From: Natronosporangium hydrolyticum
GTDB lineage: Bacteria; Actinomycetota; Actinomycetes; Mycobacteriales; Micromonosporaceae
DNA: 64,000 nucleotides
Direction: 5' to 3'
Assembly (NCBI RefSeq): GCF_016925615.1
Contig: NZ_CP070499.1
Location: 682,001-746,000, forward strand
Below are positions 1 through 8,504 of this stretch, piece after piece (within the stretch, counting starts at the first letter, position 1; each line of letters opens with the position of its first letter). The notes under the pieces were generated by a model. That model was not told the origin of the DNA. It did no database searches and saw only the letters and a list, made by a program, of their open reading frames with translations. A program made the translations under genes and the position numbers.

Positions 1-34
1 TCCGCGGCGTGGGCGAAGGGCGCCGCGGGCGCCG

Positions 35-574
35 TCAACGCCCGCGGGGGGTCCTGGGCTCGCTGAACCGCAGCGTGTTGCCGAACGGGTCGATCACCGA
101 CATTGTCCGCGCCTGCCACGGCGACTCCTCGATCCCCGGCCGGGCGTACGGGTACTGCTTGTCGAGCAGCTCCCGGTGGAGGTCGTCGAGCCCGGTGAGC
201 CAGATGAACACGGCCGAGCCAGGGTTGGCGTCGCCGTGGTGCTCGCTCAGGTGGAGCGTGGCGCCGGCCCGGGACACCTGCGCATAGAGCGGCAGGTCCG
301 GCGCGAACCGGTGCTCCCAGTCCACGGTGAAGCCGAGGAACTCCCGGTAGAACTCCCATGCCTGCTCGACCGAGAAGATCCGCAGGATCGGTACGGCGGG
401 TTCGAGGGCGATGCCGGGGGAGCTTATCCGAGCGGCGAGAACATTCCAGTTGTCGAACCCGAACTGGTCGGCCACCAGCTCCAGACTCTCGCTGTGGGAC
501 ACGGTCACGCCCCGGCGCGCGAGAGATTGCCGCAGGCTCTTCGCCATGGCTTTAGCGTCACGGAAGGTACGCAT
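35..574 (-). CDS. VOC (glyoxalase/bleomycin-resistance) family protein with N-terminal glyoxalase-related helical domain
   Basis: The 179-residue protein has a short helical N-terminal region (about residues 1-45, of the kind seen in glyoxalase-related proteins) followed by one VOC module (about 60-175). The VOC part has the usual features LRIFSVEQAWEFYREFLGF and a C-terminal DPFGNTLRFSE strand. VOC proteins of this size are metal-dependent lyases, dioxygenases or drug-binding resistance proteins; nothing here decides which. I chose the ATG at 574 over the GTG at 589 because GGAGG lies 7 nt upstream of it. It is transcribed away from the methyltransferase at 838. The family is clear, the substrate unknown. 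Confidence 0.8.
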   Translation of the reverse strand: MRTFRDAKAMAKSLRQSLARRGVTVSHSESLELVADQFGFDNWNVLAARISSPGIALEPAVPILRIFSVEQAWEFYREFLGFTVDWEHRFAPDLPLYAQVSRAGATLHLSEHHGDANPGSAVFIWLTGLDDLHRELLDKQYPYARPGIEESPWQARTMSVIDPFGNTLRFSEPRTPRGR

Positions 575-837
575 GGGTCGATCCTCCACGATGTGGCGTG
601 CTCATGGATCAGTGCTTGCGTTGCTGAGCCGGACGCCATCAGTGGGCGGGATCAGGCGGGTGTGCGGGATGCGTTCACCAAACCCGAATGGGTGCAAGCG
701 GCAGGCCGCATCAGCCGACGCTCAGACTACCTCAGCCGTCGCCGGCTGAACCAGCCCTGCGCAGCCCCGTTGCTGCCCGGCCGGACCGAGCCTAATGCCG
801 TCGCGGTAACGGCGGACCCGCCATAGACTCCCGCAGC

Positions 838-1584
838 ATGCGGGCATCGGAGTTCTACACCGGCATCGTCGTCGATGCGTACGCCAGGTTGAAGTCGGCG
901 CATTTCGATCCGGAGCCCTATGCGGAGTTCGTCGCGAGAGCGGGACAGCCGGCGCTGGAGATCGGCTGCGGCGACGGCGAGCCGTTGTTGACGATGCGCC
1001 GTCGCGGCCTGGACGTGGCAGGGGTGGACTCCTCGGCCGACATGCTCGGGCGCTGTCGCGCCAACGCGGCGGCGCTCGGCCTCGAGGTGACCCTGCACCA
1101 TCAGCGGATGGAGGAGCTGTCGCTGGGGCGGCGGTACCGTTCGATCTACCTCGCCGGGCCCACCTTCAATCTGCTTCCGGACGACGACAGCTCGCTGCGG
1201 GCGCTGCGGGCGATGCGGACACATCTGGTCGACGGCGGTTCCGCACTGGTGCCGCTGGTGATCCCGGAGCCCACCCCGACCGATCAGCTCGGCGTCGCGC
1301 GCGAGGCGGAGGGCGACGATGGCGCGGTGCTGCGCTACACCGCGGTCTCCGAGGAGTACGACGAGGTGGCGCGCACGCGTACGACCCGCACCCGGTACGA
1401 GCGGCAGACCCCGGTGGGGCTGGAGTGCGCCGAACGGGAGTGGATCCTGCACTGGCACACGGTCGTCGGCTTCCGGGCGCTGTGCGCCGAAGCGGGCCTG
1501 CGGGTGGCGAGCGTCGTCGACGGATCCGGTGCGCCCGCGAACGACACCGCGACCAGCTTCACGGCGACTGTGCAACGTCGATAA
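838..1584 (+). CDS. Class I SAM-dependent methyltransferase
   Basis: A 248-residue cytoplasmic methyltransferase with a Rossmann fold. Motif I, EIGCGDGEP, is at residues 41-49, and an acidic residue after beta-2 (VAGVDSS, about 60) should bind the ribose of SAM. The C-terminal half has the beta-strand pattern of small-molecule or ubiquinone-type methyltransferases; the substrate cannot be inferred. The start has no convincing Shine-Dalgarno sequence. A TAGACT hexamer about 10 nt before the ATG would fit a leaderless transcript, which is common in actinomycetes. A VOC gene follows 31 nt downstream on the same strand. Confidence 0.85.
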   Translation: MRASEFYTGIVVDAYARLKSAHFDPEPYAEFVARAGQPALEIGCGDGEPLLTMRRRGLDVAGVDSSADMLGRCRANAAALGLEVTLHHQRMEELSLGRRYRSIYLAGPTFNLLPDDDSSLRALRAMRTHLVDGGSALVPLVIPEPTPTDQLGVAREAEGDDGAVLRYTAVSEEYDEVARTRTTRTRYERQTPVGLECAEREWILHWHTVVGFRALCAEAGLRVASVVDGSGAPANDTATSFTATVQRR

Positions 1585-1615
1585 GCGTAGGACCGATGAG
1601 GAGAAGGGCCGACCC

Positions 1616-2008
1616 ATGGTTGGTATTCGTGACGTCGTCTTCGACAGCAAGCATGCGGCGTCGTTGGCCCGGTTCTGGGCCCAGGCGCTGACCGGCTACG
1701 CCGTGGCTCCCTACGACGATGAGGAGCTGGCGCGGCTCCGGTCGCTGGGCATCGACGATCCAGTAGACGATCCGTCAGTTCTGGTCGAAGGTCCGCCGGG
1801 CAGCCCCCGGTTGTGGTTCCAGACCGTGCCGGAGTCGAAGGTAGTGAAGAACCGGGTCCATCTCGACCTGGCCACCACCGAGCTCGAAGCCGAGACGGAA
1901 CGCTTACTCGGGCTAGGAGCCAGGCGTTTCGAGCCGCCGTCGCCCGAGGAAGGCATCGTCGTTCTCCAGGACCCGGAGGGTAACGAGTTCTGCGTCATCC
2001 AGGAGTGA
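1616..2008 (+). CDS. VOC family protein (glyoxalase-like, single domain)
   Basis: A 130-residue single-domain VOC protein. It opens with IRDVVFDSKHAASLARFWAQAL and closes with VVLQDPEGNEFCVIQE, the hallmark strands of the glyoxalase-6-like subgroup common in actinomycetes. The frame stays open far upstream, but the ATG at 1616 follows a strong GAGGAGAAGG and starts at the first VOC beta-strand. The gene probably shares a transcript with the methyltransferase 31 nt upstream. Ligand or reaction unknown. Confidence 0.85.
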   Translation: MVGIRDVVFDSKHAASLARFWAQALTGYAVAPYDDEELARLRSLGIDDPVDDPSVLVEGPPGSPRLWFQTVPESKVVKNRVHLDLATTELEAETERLLGLGARRFEPPSPEEGIVVLQDPEGNEFCVIQE

Positions 2009-2074
2009 CCGAACAAGATCGTAGTGGATCTGCCGTGCGAAGCTTGCCTGGTGAGTCTAAGAAGGGGAGCGGCT

Positions 2075-3010
2075 GTGTCGAGATCGGTCCGAAACGGCGT
2101 CGCGATCACTCTGGTCGCCGCCGTGCTGTCGGCGTGCGGTCAGGCGGATGAGGCTGGAGAGTTTGTTGCGGACACTCCGTCGAGTACCCCGGACGAGGCG
2201 GAGCCGTTGGTGCCCGACTGGTTCCCCGAGGCGTTCCCGCCGCCGCCGGAGGGAGTGGAGTTCGGCGGCGCTACGCTGCGGGAGAACGTGATCAACCACG
2301 GTGGGGAGATCACAGAGGATCTGGGGACCTTACTCAGCCGCAGTGTGCAGCTGGTGTACAGCGGCGGCAGTGACGCCGAGATAGCGGCGGCGCTCGATCA
2401 CTACCGGACCGCGTTCCCGGACGCGGGCTGGGAGATCGTTCTCGATGAGGAGCTCGACCCAGCGGAGAACCCGAGCGTCAGGTATCCCGGGTGGCGGTTG
2501 GTGACCGAGCACGCCGACTCTGGTGGTTCGGTGACGGTGAGCCAGCGGGAGGATCACGTCGAGATCCTTGCCCGCGATACCGCATCGTTTCCTGAGCGGG
2601 CTCCCTACTCGGCGCACCCGCCGCTGATCGAGCTTCCCGAGTGGTACGAGCTACTGCCGGAGCTGCCAGCTGAGCTGTGGCGATACAGCATCGAGGCGCG
2701 TTACCAGGACGATCTGCGGACGCCGCGACATGTGATCGAGTATCACGAGAACGACGCCGGCCGGGGCGAGGAAGACCGGGGGGTCGAGATCATCGATCAC
2801 CATCGGGACCGGCTCCCCGCGGGATGGTTGATCAGCGACGAGGAGGACTCCCTCGAGGAGGAGGGCCAGGAACCGCACACCTGGCAGCGGCGACAGGTCG
2901 GGATCGAGGTCGATGGTGACGGCCTTGCCGTTAGCATCAGCACCCGCCAGTCCACCGACCTCGACGGGGAATGGGGCGGCGTCGTGCTGACGATCATCGT
3001 GGACGGCTGA
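2075..3010 (+). CDS. Acidic secreted lipoprotein of unknown function
   Basis: A 311-residue predicted lipoprotein. From the GTG at 2075 (preceded by GGGGAG) it has a short basic N-terminus (SRSVRNG), a hydrophobic stretch and the lipobox LSAC near residue 21. The mature part is strongly acidic, with two repeated-looking halves, each containing a GG/GRG turn and predicted beta-strands (about 70-170 and 190-305). It should be anchored to the outer face of the membrane. No catalytic motif was recognised. It is separated from the downstream SDR gene by about 210 nt. Confidence 0.75.
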   Translation: MSRSVRNGVAITLVAAVLSACGQADEAGEFVADTPSSTPDEAEPLVPDWFPEAFPPPPEGVEFGGATLRENVINHGGEITEDLGTLLSRSVQLVYSGGSDAEIAAALDHYRTAFPDAGWEIVLDEELDPAENPSVRYPGWRLVTEHADSGGSVTVSQREDHVEILARDTASFPERAPYSAHPPLIELPEWYELLPELPAELWRYSIEARYQDDLRTPRHVIEYHENDAGRGEEDRGVEIIDHHRDRLPAGWLISDEEDSLEEEGQEPHTWQRRQVGIEVDGDGLAVSISTRQSTDLDGEWGGVVLTIIVDG

Positions 3011-3220
3011 CCGGACACACCGGCCGTGAGCGGGCGCCCTCGGCGGCCGGCCGCGGCCTCCGCCTCGGAGTCGTCCGTGGAGCCGGCGAGCACTCCGTGC
3101 ACATTGCAGGTCAGGTAGGTGCAATCGCCACCTCTGGCCGATGCGGCAGGCACTGCCGCCCTCGCCCGTGCAGTGACAACGTGGTGCCGTTGCCACGCCA
3201 CAGCCACACGAGGAGGCGCA

Positions 3221-4156
3221 ATGCGGGTACTGGTAGCCGGAGCGACCGGCGTGATCGGCCGGCAGTTGATGCCGGTGCTGGCCGCTGAGGGCCACGAGGT
3301 CGTCGGGTTGGCCCGCCGCGCCGGCACCGACAGCGGCGCGCGGATCGTCTCGGTGGACGCGCTGGATCAGGCAGCGGTGCTGCGTGCGGTACGCCAGGCG
3401 GAGCCGGAGGCGATCGTCAACCTGCTCACCGCCATCCCCGCGGAGATCAACCCGAAGCGGCTGGCGGACGACTTCGCCCTGACCAACCGGCTGCGCACCG
3501 ATGGCACCAGGAATCTGCTCACTGCGGCGAGGCAGGTCGGGGTGGGCCGGGTGGTGGCGCAGGGGCTCGCGTACGCCTACGACCCGGACGGCGCCGGCCC
3601 CGCCGACGAGCAGACGCCACTGTGGCCGGCTCCACCGGCGCCGTTCGTCCCGGTGCTGGGCGCGCTCAAAGAGCTGGAGAGGAACACACTGGCGGCGGGC
3701 GGAACGGTGCTGCGGTTCGGGCACCTCTACGGGCCCGGCACGATCTACGCCGCGGACGGTTCGTTCACCAGGCAGGTGCGGCGCCGGCAGGTGCCGCTGG
3801 TCGGCGGCGGGACCGCCACCTTCTCGTTCACCCACACCCACGATGCGGCCACCGCGGTGGCCGCGTCGCTCACCGCCGGGAGCGCCGAGGTCCTCAATGT
3901 CGTCGACGACGAGCCCTCCCCGATGTACGAGTGGCTGCCGCGGTTCGCCACCGAACTCGGCGCCCCACCGCCCCGGCGTGCGCCCGCCTTCCTGGCGCGG
4001 TGGGCGGTCGGGCCATGGGGGGTCGCCTTCATGACGAAGCTGCGCGGCGCCGACAACGCCCGGGCCAAGCGGGTCCTCGGTTGGCAGCCGTCCCATCCCA
4101 CCTGGCGAGCCGGCTTCCTGCCCGCCGCGGCTACCGCGCCACCTGCGGGTCGCTGA
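3221..4156 (+). CDS. NAD(P)-dependent epimerase/dehydratase family protein (atypical SDR)
   Basis: A 311-residue extended/atypical short-chain dehydrogenase. The dinucleotide-binding motif GATGVIG is at residues 7-13, and an Arg-Arg follows beta-2 (VGLARRAG), suggesting NADP preference. The classical Tyr-X3-Lys pair is not evident: in the equivalent helix only the Lys of ALKELERN remains. It may therefore be a regulator-like or atypical reductase. The ATG at 3221 follows AGGAGG; the longer open frame upstream has no ribosome site. Substrate unknown. Confidence 0.8.
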   Translation: MRVLVAGATGVIGRQLMPVLAAEGHEVVGLARRAGTDSGARIVSVDALDQAAVLRAVRQAEPEAIVNLLTAIPAEINPKRLADDFALTNRLRTDGTRNLLTAARQVGVGRVVAQGLAYAYDPDGAGPADEQTPLWPAPPAPFVPVLGALKELERNTLAAGGTVLRFGHLYGPGTIYAADGSFTRQVRRRQVPLVGGGTATFSFTHTHDAATAVAASLTAGSAEVLNVVDDEPSPMYEWLPRFATELGAPPPRRAPAFLARWAVGPWGVAFMTKLRGADNARAKRVLGWQPSHPTWRAGFLPAAATAPPAGR

Positions 4157-4172
4157 ACCGCGGCGGGTTGCC

Positions 4173-4499
4173 TCAGGAGGAGACCAGCTCAGTCGAGGAC
4201 CGCGTACGCCTCGACCTCGACCAGCACGTCGGGCTCGAAGAGGTAGTCGGCGCCGTGAGGAAGAGCCGCAGCCGTGCGACGTCGGCGAAGCTCGCGCCGG
4301 CGCCGGCCAGCCCGCGGGCGGTGTTTCGCAGCGCCTGCTGGAGCTGTCCGGTGAGGTCACCGGGGGCGACCGGAGCTCCGTCGCCGTCGCGGGCGATCTG
4401 CCCGGCGACGTGGATGTGTCGGGCGCCGGCGCCGATCGCGACATGGTGGTACGGCACCGGTTGGAACATGCCCTCTGGGGTGAGCAGCTGGACGGCCAT
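4173..4499 (-). pseudogene. RidA/YjgF family gene with an internal deletion and frameshift
   Basis: The first 84 codons are a normal RidA N-terminal half (HVAGQIARDGDG, LRNTARGLAGAGASFADVARLRLFLT). After that the reading frame becomes Ser/Thr/Arg junk and ends at 4173. In the next frame, from about 4252 to a TGA at 4189-4191, the sequence reads LFEPDVLVEVEAYAVLD, the standard RidA C-terminus. About 30-35 residues that normally join the two parts, including the conserved PPA(R/T) segment, are missing. This indicates an out-of-frame deletion near 4250. RidA deaminates reactive enamines/imines made by PLP enzymes; this copy should be inactive. Confidence 0.8.
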
Positions 4500-4661
4500 C
4501 AGCGATTCCCTTCAACGAGCGTAGAGGGCTTGGCTTTCCTGGAGGGGGTGAGTGGTGATCAACTAGGTTCACAGAACGGGTCGACAGCGGCGAACCGGGC
4601 GCCATTTGACGTACCAAGCGGGGCGACGGGGGCGGCCCCGGTCAGCTGGATGCTGGGCCGG

Positions 4662-4841
4662 TCATCGGGGTTCCTCGAACTGGCGGCCACGGTAGAGACC
4701 GCAATGTGTGCAGGCGCGGTGTGGCCGGATCTGCTCCTGCCGCGGGCATGGGCAGGTGACCAGCGTCGGCGCGGTTGCCTTCCACTGGGCGCGGCGATGG
4801 CGGGTGTTGGAGCGTGAGGTGCGACGTTTCGGTACAGCCAT
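4662..4841 (-). CDS. rpmF: 50S ribosomal protein L32, stand-alone (probably zinc-regulated) paralogue
   Basis: A 59-residue L32. It starts with [20 protein letters not shown], the diagnostic N-terminus, and has a zinc-ribbon-like C-terminal part with four cysteines. The first pair is C-P-C, not the usual C-x-x-C; the second is CTHC. The ATG at 4841 is the family start, and a short upstream extension of the frame was rejected. The gene is alone, not in the usual yceD-rpmF-rnc setting, and a Zur-box-like dyad overlaps its promoter. It is therefore probably the copy made under zinc shortage. Whether it still binds zinc is open because the first knuckle is altered. Confidence 0.85.
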   Translation of the reverse strand: MAVPKRRTSRSNTRHRRAQWKATAPTLVTCPCPRQEQIRPHRACTHCGLYRGRQFEEPR

Positions 4842-4860
4842 GAGCGGTCTCCGTTCGGCA

Positions 4861-4890
4861 ATTATTGACAACGGAAACCATTTTGAACAA
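4861..4890 (-). promoter_or_regulatory. rpmF promoter with Zur-box-like operator
   Basis: On the minus strand TTGTTC (4890-4885) and AATAAT (4866-4861) are 18 nt apart and can serve as -35 and -10. A 23-bp dyad (4865-4887, outer arms TTGACAA and TTTTGAA on the plus strand, with 7 of 11 half-site positions symmetric) lies between and over them. It resembles actinobacterial Zur boxes. Zinc-loaded Zur bound here would block the promoter of the L32 gene 20 nt downstream. Confidence 0.5.
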
Positions 4891-5253
4891 GGTCTAGTGT
4901 GGCGGTCGGGGCAGGTTTGCCTTCCGCCGCCGCCGCAGCTGCGGAGTCGCTGGGTTTCGATCTAGCCAGTCGCCAGCGGCAAGCTGTTTCTCCAGCTCAA
5001 GCGGCTATGGTTTAAGCCGGGCTCGACGCGGGGGCCACGGGTCCGGTCAGTCGGGGGGCGTCGCTCGGTCGCGCCTCGTCATTGACGTACCTGGTCCCGA
5101 CGGCCGCTACCCCTGGCTGTTTCATTAAATGATCCGTAGTTCACCTCTTGCTACAGCGCTGGGTGCTCACATAAGGTCAGGGTCGCTCCACCGGCTTAGC
5201 CCCAGGTGAACAGAGGTTGGCGCCGGTGATGGGGGCAGAGGGGAGACAACGAC
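4891..5253. other. Intergenic region between rpmF and the sugar ABC operon
   Basis: No gene was found in these 363 nt. The region holds the upstream side of the rpmF promoter, an operator-like 17-mer at 5119-5135, and the leader of the solute-binding-protein gene with GAGGGGAG at about 5236. TTGCTA (5149) and CATAAG (about 5171) are a possible promoter for the ABC operon, just downstream of the operator-like site. Confidence 0.5.
5119..5135 (-). promoter_or_regulatory. Candidate IclR operator, site 1 (upstream of sugar ABC operon)
   Basis: Read on the minus strand the site is GGATCATTTAATGAAAC. It matches two other 17-mers in the island (13604-13620 and 14744-14760) to the pattern G-N-N-TCA-N5-TGAAAC. 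It lies about 120 nt before the solute-binding-protein gene. The IclR regulator at 17167-17931 is the likely binder; this is an inference from shared position and sequence. Confidence 0.5.
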
Positions 5254-6546
5254 ATGGGAGTTCCGCGAGGTAGTGGCGGGAGATCCGGCCGTGGGGCCGG
5301 CAACGCGAAGCGCGCTTCTCGGTGGGCCGCGGCCGCGGTAGCGGTCGTGACCGCAGCGGCGGCCTGCGGTGGTGGGCAGCAGGGCGACTCGGCCGACGGC
5401 ACGGTGACGCTTGAGATGTGGGACTGGTGGGTCGACGCGGATCCGATCGCGGGAGTGATCGACGACCTGGTCGAGGAGTACACGGACGAGAACCCGGACG
5501 TCGAGATCGTTCGCCGGGCAATCCCGTACAGCGACTACCCGGACGCGGTCATCCAGGGGTCGCTCGCCCGCGAACTGCCGGACATCCTCATCTCCGATGT
5601 CGTTGACACCATCGTCTGGGGCAACCTCGGAGTCTTCCGCGACATCTCCGCCGAGGTCGAACAGTGGGGGCAGGAGGATCTCTACTACGAGGGCCGGTTC
5701 GACTCGGTACGCGGGCAGGAGGGGGAGATCTTCAGTCTTCCCAACTCCAGCAACACCCTCGGCTTGTACTACGACGTCGACGTCCTCGACGAGCACGACC
5801 TCGACCCGCCAACGACCTGGGAAGAGTTCTACGATGCCGCGGAGACCATCAGCGACGGCGGGCAGCGGGCGGTCATCGTCGCGGCCGACCCGTCGCTGAC
5901 CGGCTACCAGTGGCTCCCGTGGCTCTGGCAGGCGGGCGGCAGCGTCGATGACCTGGCGAGCGAGGCCGGCGTCCGGGCGTTGAACGTCTGGCGCGACATG
6001 ATCGAGACGCAGGCGATGACGCCGGATGTCGTCACCTACGGCCACGACGACCTCCGGGAGCAGTTCGCCAGCGGCCAGGTCGCGATGATGGTCAACGGTC
6101 CGTGGAACCTCGACGCCCTCAGCGCCGACGACGTGGAGATCGACTGGGCGGTCGCGCCGCTACCGTGTGACGTCGAATGCGCGTCGCAGGCCGGCGGCGA
6201 GAACATCGGGGTCAGCGCCAGCACAGACCATCCCGAAGCGGCGTGGTCGTTCATCGAGTGGCTGCAGAGCCGGGACGTCGCTCTGGATTGGACTCTCGAC
6301 CATAACAGCATCCCGCACCGTACCGACCTGGAGGGCGAGACGGTGTTCGTGGAGAAGAACCCCCAGATGGAGGCGTTCCTGGAGCAGGGGGCCTACATGC
6401 AGGCTCCGCCAGCGGAGTACATCGACGTCTGGCCCGAGGTCCAGGAGGCGCTCTCCGAGGCGATCCACGCGGTGCTGGTCGGTGGCGCCGACACCGAGCA
6501 GGCGCTGGCGGACGCGGCCGCGCAGATCGAAGCGCTCGGTAGGTAA
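5254..6546 (+). CDS. Sugar ABC transporter, extracellular solute-binding lipoprotein
   Basis: A 430-residue family-1 solute-binding protein. It has a basic, Ala-rich signal sequence, a lipobox-like AAAC at Cys38, and a mature part starting with LEMWDWWVDADPIAGVIDDLVEEY, typical of carbohydrate-binding CUT1 receptors. It should capture a sugar or sugar acid outside the membrane and hand it to the two permeases directly downstream (6 nt gap, then 1 nt). An operator-like site lies upstream. No ABC ATPase is encoded in the cluster, so a shared MsiK-type ATPase elsewhere in the genome is probably used. Confidence 0.9.
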   Translation: MGVPRGSGGRSGRGAGNAKRASRWAAAAVAVVTAAAACGGGQQGDSADGTVTLEMWDWWVDADPIAGVIDDLVEEYTDENPDVEIVRRAIPYSDYPDAVIQGSLARELPDILISDVVDTIVWGNLGVFRDISAEVEQWGQEDLYYEGRFDSVRGQEGEIFSLPNSSNTLGLYYDVDVLDEHDLDPPTTWEEFYDAAETISDGGQRAVIVAADPSLTGYQWLPWLWQAGGSVDDLASEAGVRALNVWRDMIETQAMTPDVVTYGHDDLREQFASGQVAMMVNGPWNLDALSADDVEIDWAVAPLPCDVECASQAGGENIGVSASTDHPEAAWSFIEWLQSRDVALDWTLDHNSIPHRTDLEGETVFVEKNPQMEAFLEQGAYMQAPPAEYIDVWPEVQEALSEAIHAVLVGGADTEQALADAAAQIEALGR

Positions 6547-6552
6547 CCGTCG

Positions 6553-7533
6553 ATGGGTTCTGTTCGCACCAGCCAGACTCCGGCCGCGGCGGAGGAGGCA
6601 CCAGCCTCCGCCGGGCCGGAGTCCGGCCGGTCCCGACCGCGTCGGACCCGCCGGGTCGGTGTGCCGGCGGTGTTCCGCCCGCCCAACGTTTTCATTCTGC
6701 CGGCGGCGCTGTTTCTGCTCGGAACCATTGGGTACGCGATCGGGTACAACATCAACCTCAGCCTCCGCGGCGGTGGGTTGGCGGCGTTCCTCGCCGGTGA
6801 GGCGACCTTCGTCGGGCTCGACAACTACGTGGAGATGCTGGGGGACCGGCGGTTCCGCAACGCGCTGTGGGTCTCGCTGCTCTTCTCGGTCGGTTCGCTG
6901 GTCTTCCAGTTCGTCATCGCCTTCGCGATCGCGCTGGTATTCAACGCCGGGTTCCGTGGTCAGTCCTGGGTACGGACGCTGCTGCTGGTCGGCTGGGTGC
7001 TGCCGCCGGTGGTCTCGGGCAGCTTGTTCCGGTGGCTCCTGGACGGCACCTTCGGCCTGATCAACCACATCCTGGTCAGCGTGGGCCTGACCCAGCAGGC
7101 GATCTTCTTCCTCTCCGATCCCACCCTGGCGCTGGTGTCGGTCACCGCCGCGAGTATCTGGGTCGGGGTGCCGTTCCTGACCGTGCTGCTGCTGGCCGGC
7201 CTGCGGACCCTGCCGAGAGAGATCTACGAGGCCGCCGGGGTCGACGGTGCGGGCTACTGGCAGTCGTTGCGCCACATGACACTGCCGTTGATGAAGCCGG
7301 TCTCGCTGACGGTGCTGCTGCTCGCGGCGATCTGGACCTTCAAGGCGTTCGACACCATCTACATCATGACCGGCGGTGGACCGGCCAGGGCGACCGAGGT
7401 GCTGCCGCTCTACGCCTACCACATGGCGTTCCGGGTGCACGACTTCTCGACCGGGGCGGCCGCCGCGGTGGTGCTCATGCTCTTCCCGCTCATCCTCGGC
7501 ATCCTCTACCTGCGTTCGGCAAGGCGGCACTGA
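6553..7533 (+). CDS. Sugar ABC transporter permease (MalF/UgpA type)
   Basis: A 326-residue inner-membrane permease. It has a cytosolic, Pro/Arg-rich N-terminus (about 40 residues), then six or more membrane helices. The EAA loop EAAGVDGAGYWQSLRHMTLP, where the ATPase docks, is near residue 225. It starts 6 nt after the binding-protein gene and ends 1 nt before the second permease, so the three form one operon. It forms the first half of the CUT1-type sugar channel. Confidence 0.9.
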   Translation: MGSVRTSQTPAAAEEAPASAGPESGRSRPRRTRRVGVPAVFRPPNVFILPAALFLLGTIGYAIGYNINLSLRGGGLAAFLAGEATFVGLDNYVEMLGDRRFRNALWVSLLFSVGSLVFQFVIAFAIALVFNAGFRGQSWVRTLLLVGWVLPPVVSGSLFRWLLDGTFGLINHILVSVGLTQQAIFFLSDPTLALVSVTAASIWVGVPFLTVLLLAGLRTLPREIYEAAGVDGAGYWQSLRHMTLPLMKPVSLTVLLLAAIWTFKAFDTIYIMTGGGPARATEVLPLYAYHMAFRVHDFSTGAAAAVVLMLFPLILGILYLRSARRH

Positions 7534-7534
7534 G

Positions 7535-8437
7535 ATGCACGATGTCACAACGACTGACCCAGCCCCGGCCAAGGGCGCCGCGCCGGAGCCGCCAGCGATC
7601 ACCGCGGCGGAGCGTCGCCGGCGCCGCGCAGCCCGGATCCGGGCCGTGGTGATGTGGTCGTTTATCGCGCTCTACCTCTTCCCGGTCTACTGGATGATCT
7701 CGACGTCGCTGAAGCCGATGTCCGATGTGGCTACGGTGCCGCCGGTGCTGGTCCCGACCGACCTCTACCTGGGCGCGTTCGAGAGCGTGCTCTCCAACAG
7801 CGCCTTCCTGCAGAGCATGCGGACCAGCGCGATCGTCGCCACCGGGACGATGGTGTTGGGTTTGTTCCTCGCGGTGCCGGCCGCCTATGGCCTGGCCCGC
7901 TGGCGTGGCAGGGGAGCCGAGGTGTCGTCGCTGTCGTTCATCATGGCGCAGCTGCTGCCGACGATCGTCATCGCGACGCCGCTGTTCGTGCTGTTCGCCT
8001 CGGTCGGGCTGACCAACTCGCACCTCGGTCTGATCATCGCGAACACCACGATCGTGCTGCCGTTCGCGGTCATCATCCTGCGCCCGTTCTTCGCCGGTCT
8101 CCCGGCGGAGCTGGAGGACGCCGCCCGGTTGGACGGCTGCAACCCGCTGCAGACGCTGATCCGGGTGGCGATTCCGCTCGCCCGCGGCGGCATCGTCACC
8201 ATCGCGTCGTTGTCGTTCATCCTTACCTGGGGTGACCTGGTCTTCGGGCTCACCCTCGTGACCGATCCGGCGCTGCGACCGATCACCGCGACGCTCACCG
8301 AGTTCGTCACCGAGTACACGACCTACTGGAATCTGCTGATGGCCGGTGCCGCGGTCGCCAGCGCGCCGATCCTGCTGACCTTCCTGCTGCTCCAGCGGTA
8401 CATCGTCGGCGGATTGATGGATGGCGCGTTGAAGTAG
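7535..8437 (+). CDS. Sugar ABC transporter permease (MalG/UgpB type)
   Basis: A 300-residue permease with about six membrane helices and the EAA-like motif EDAARLDGCNPLQTLIRVAIP near residue 200. The ATG at 7535 lies immediately after the stop of the first permease (TGAGATG); a longer upstream frame only overlaps that gene. The N-terminal 45 residues are polar and Arg-rich (ERRRRRAARIR) and should stay in the cytosol. It pairs with the 6553 permease to form the import channel for the solute bound by the 5254 product. Confidence 0.9.
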   Translation: MHDVTTTDPAPAKGAAPEPPAITAAERRRRRAARIRAVVMWSFIALYLFPVYWMISTSLKPMSDVATVPPVLVPTDLYLGAFESVLSNSAFLQSMRTSAIVATGTMVLGLFLAVPAAYGLARWRGRGAEVSSLSFIMAQLLPTIVIATPLFVLFASVGLTNSHLGLIIANTTIVLPFAVIILRPFFAGLPAELEDAARLDGCNPLQTLIRVAIPLARGGIVTIASLSFILTWGDLVFGLTLVTDPALRPITATLTEFVTEYTTYWNLLMAGAAVASAPILLTFLLLQRYIVGGLMDGALK

Positions 8438-8504
8438 GCACAGATCACTCGGGCGGTCCTGCCCGCAACCGGAGAAACGACGACGTAGACGAAGGGAAAC
8501 AACC

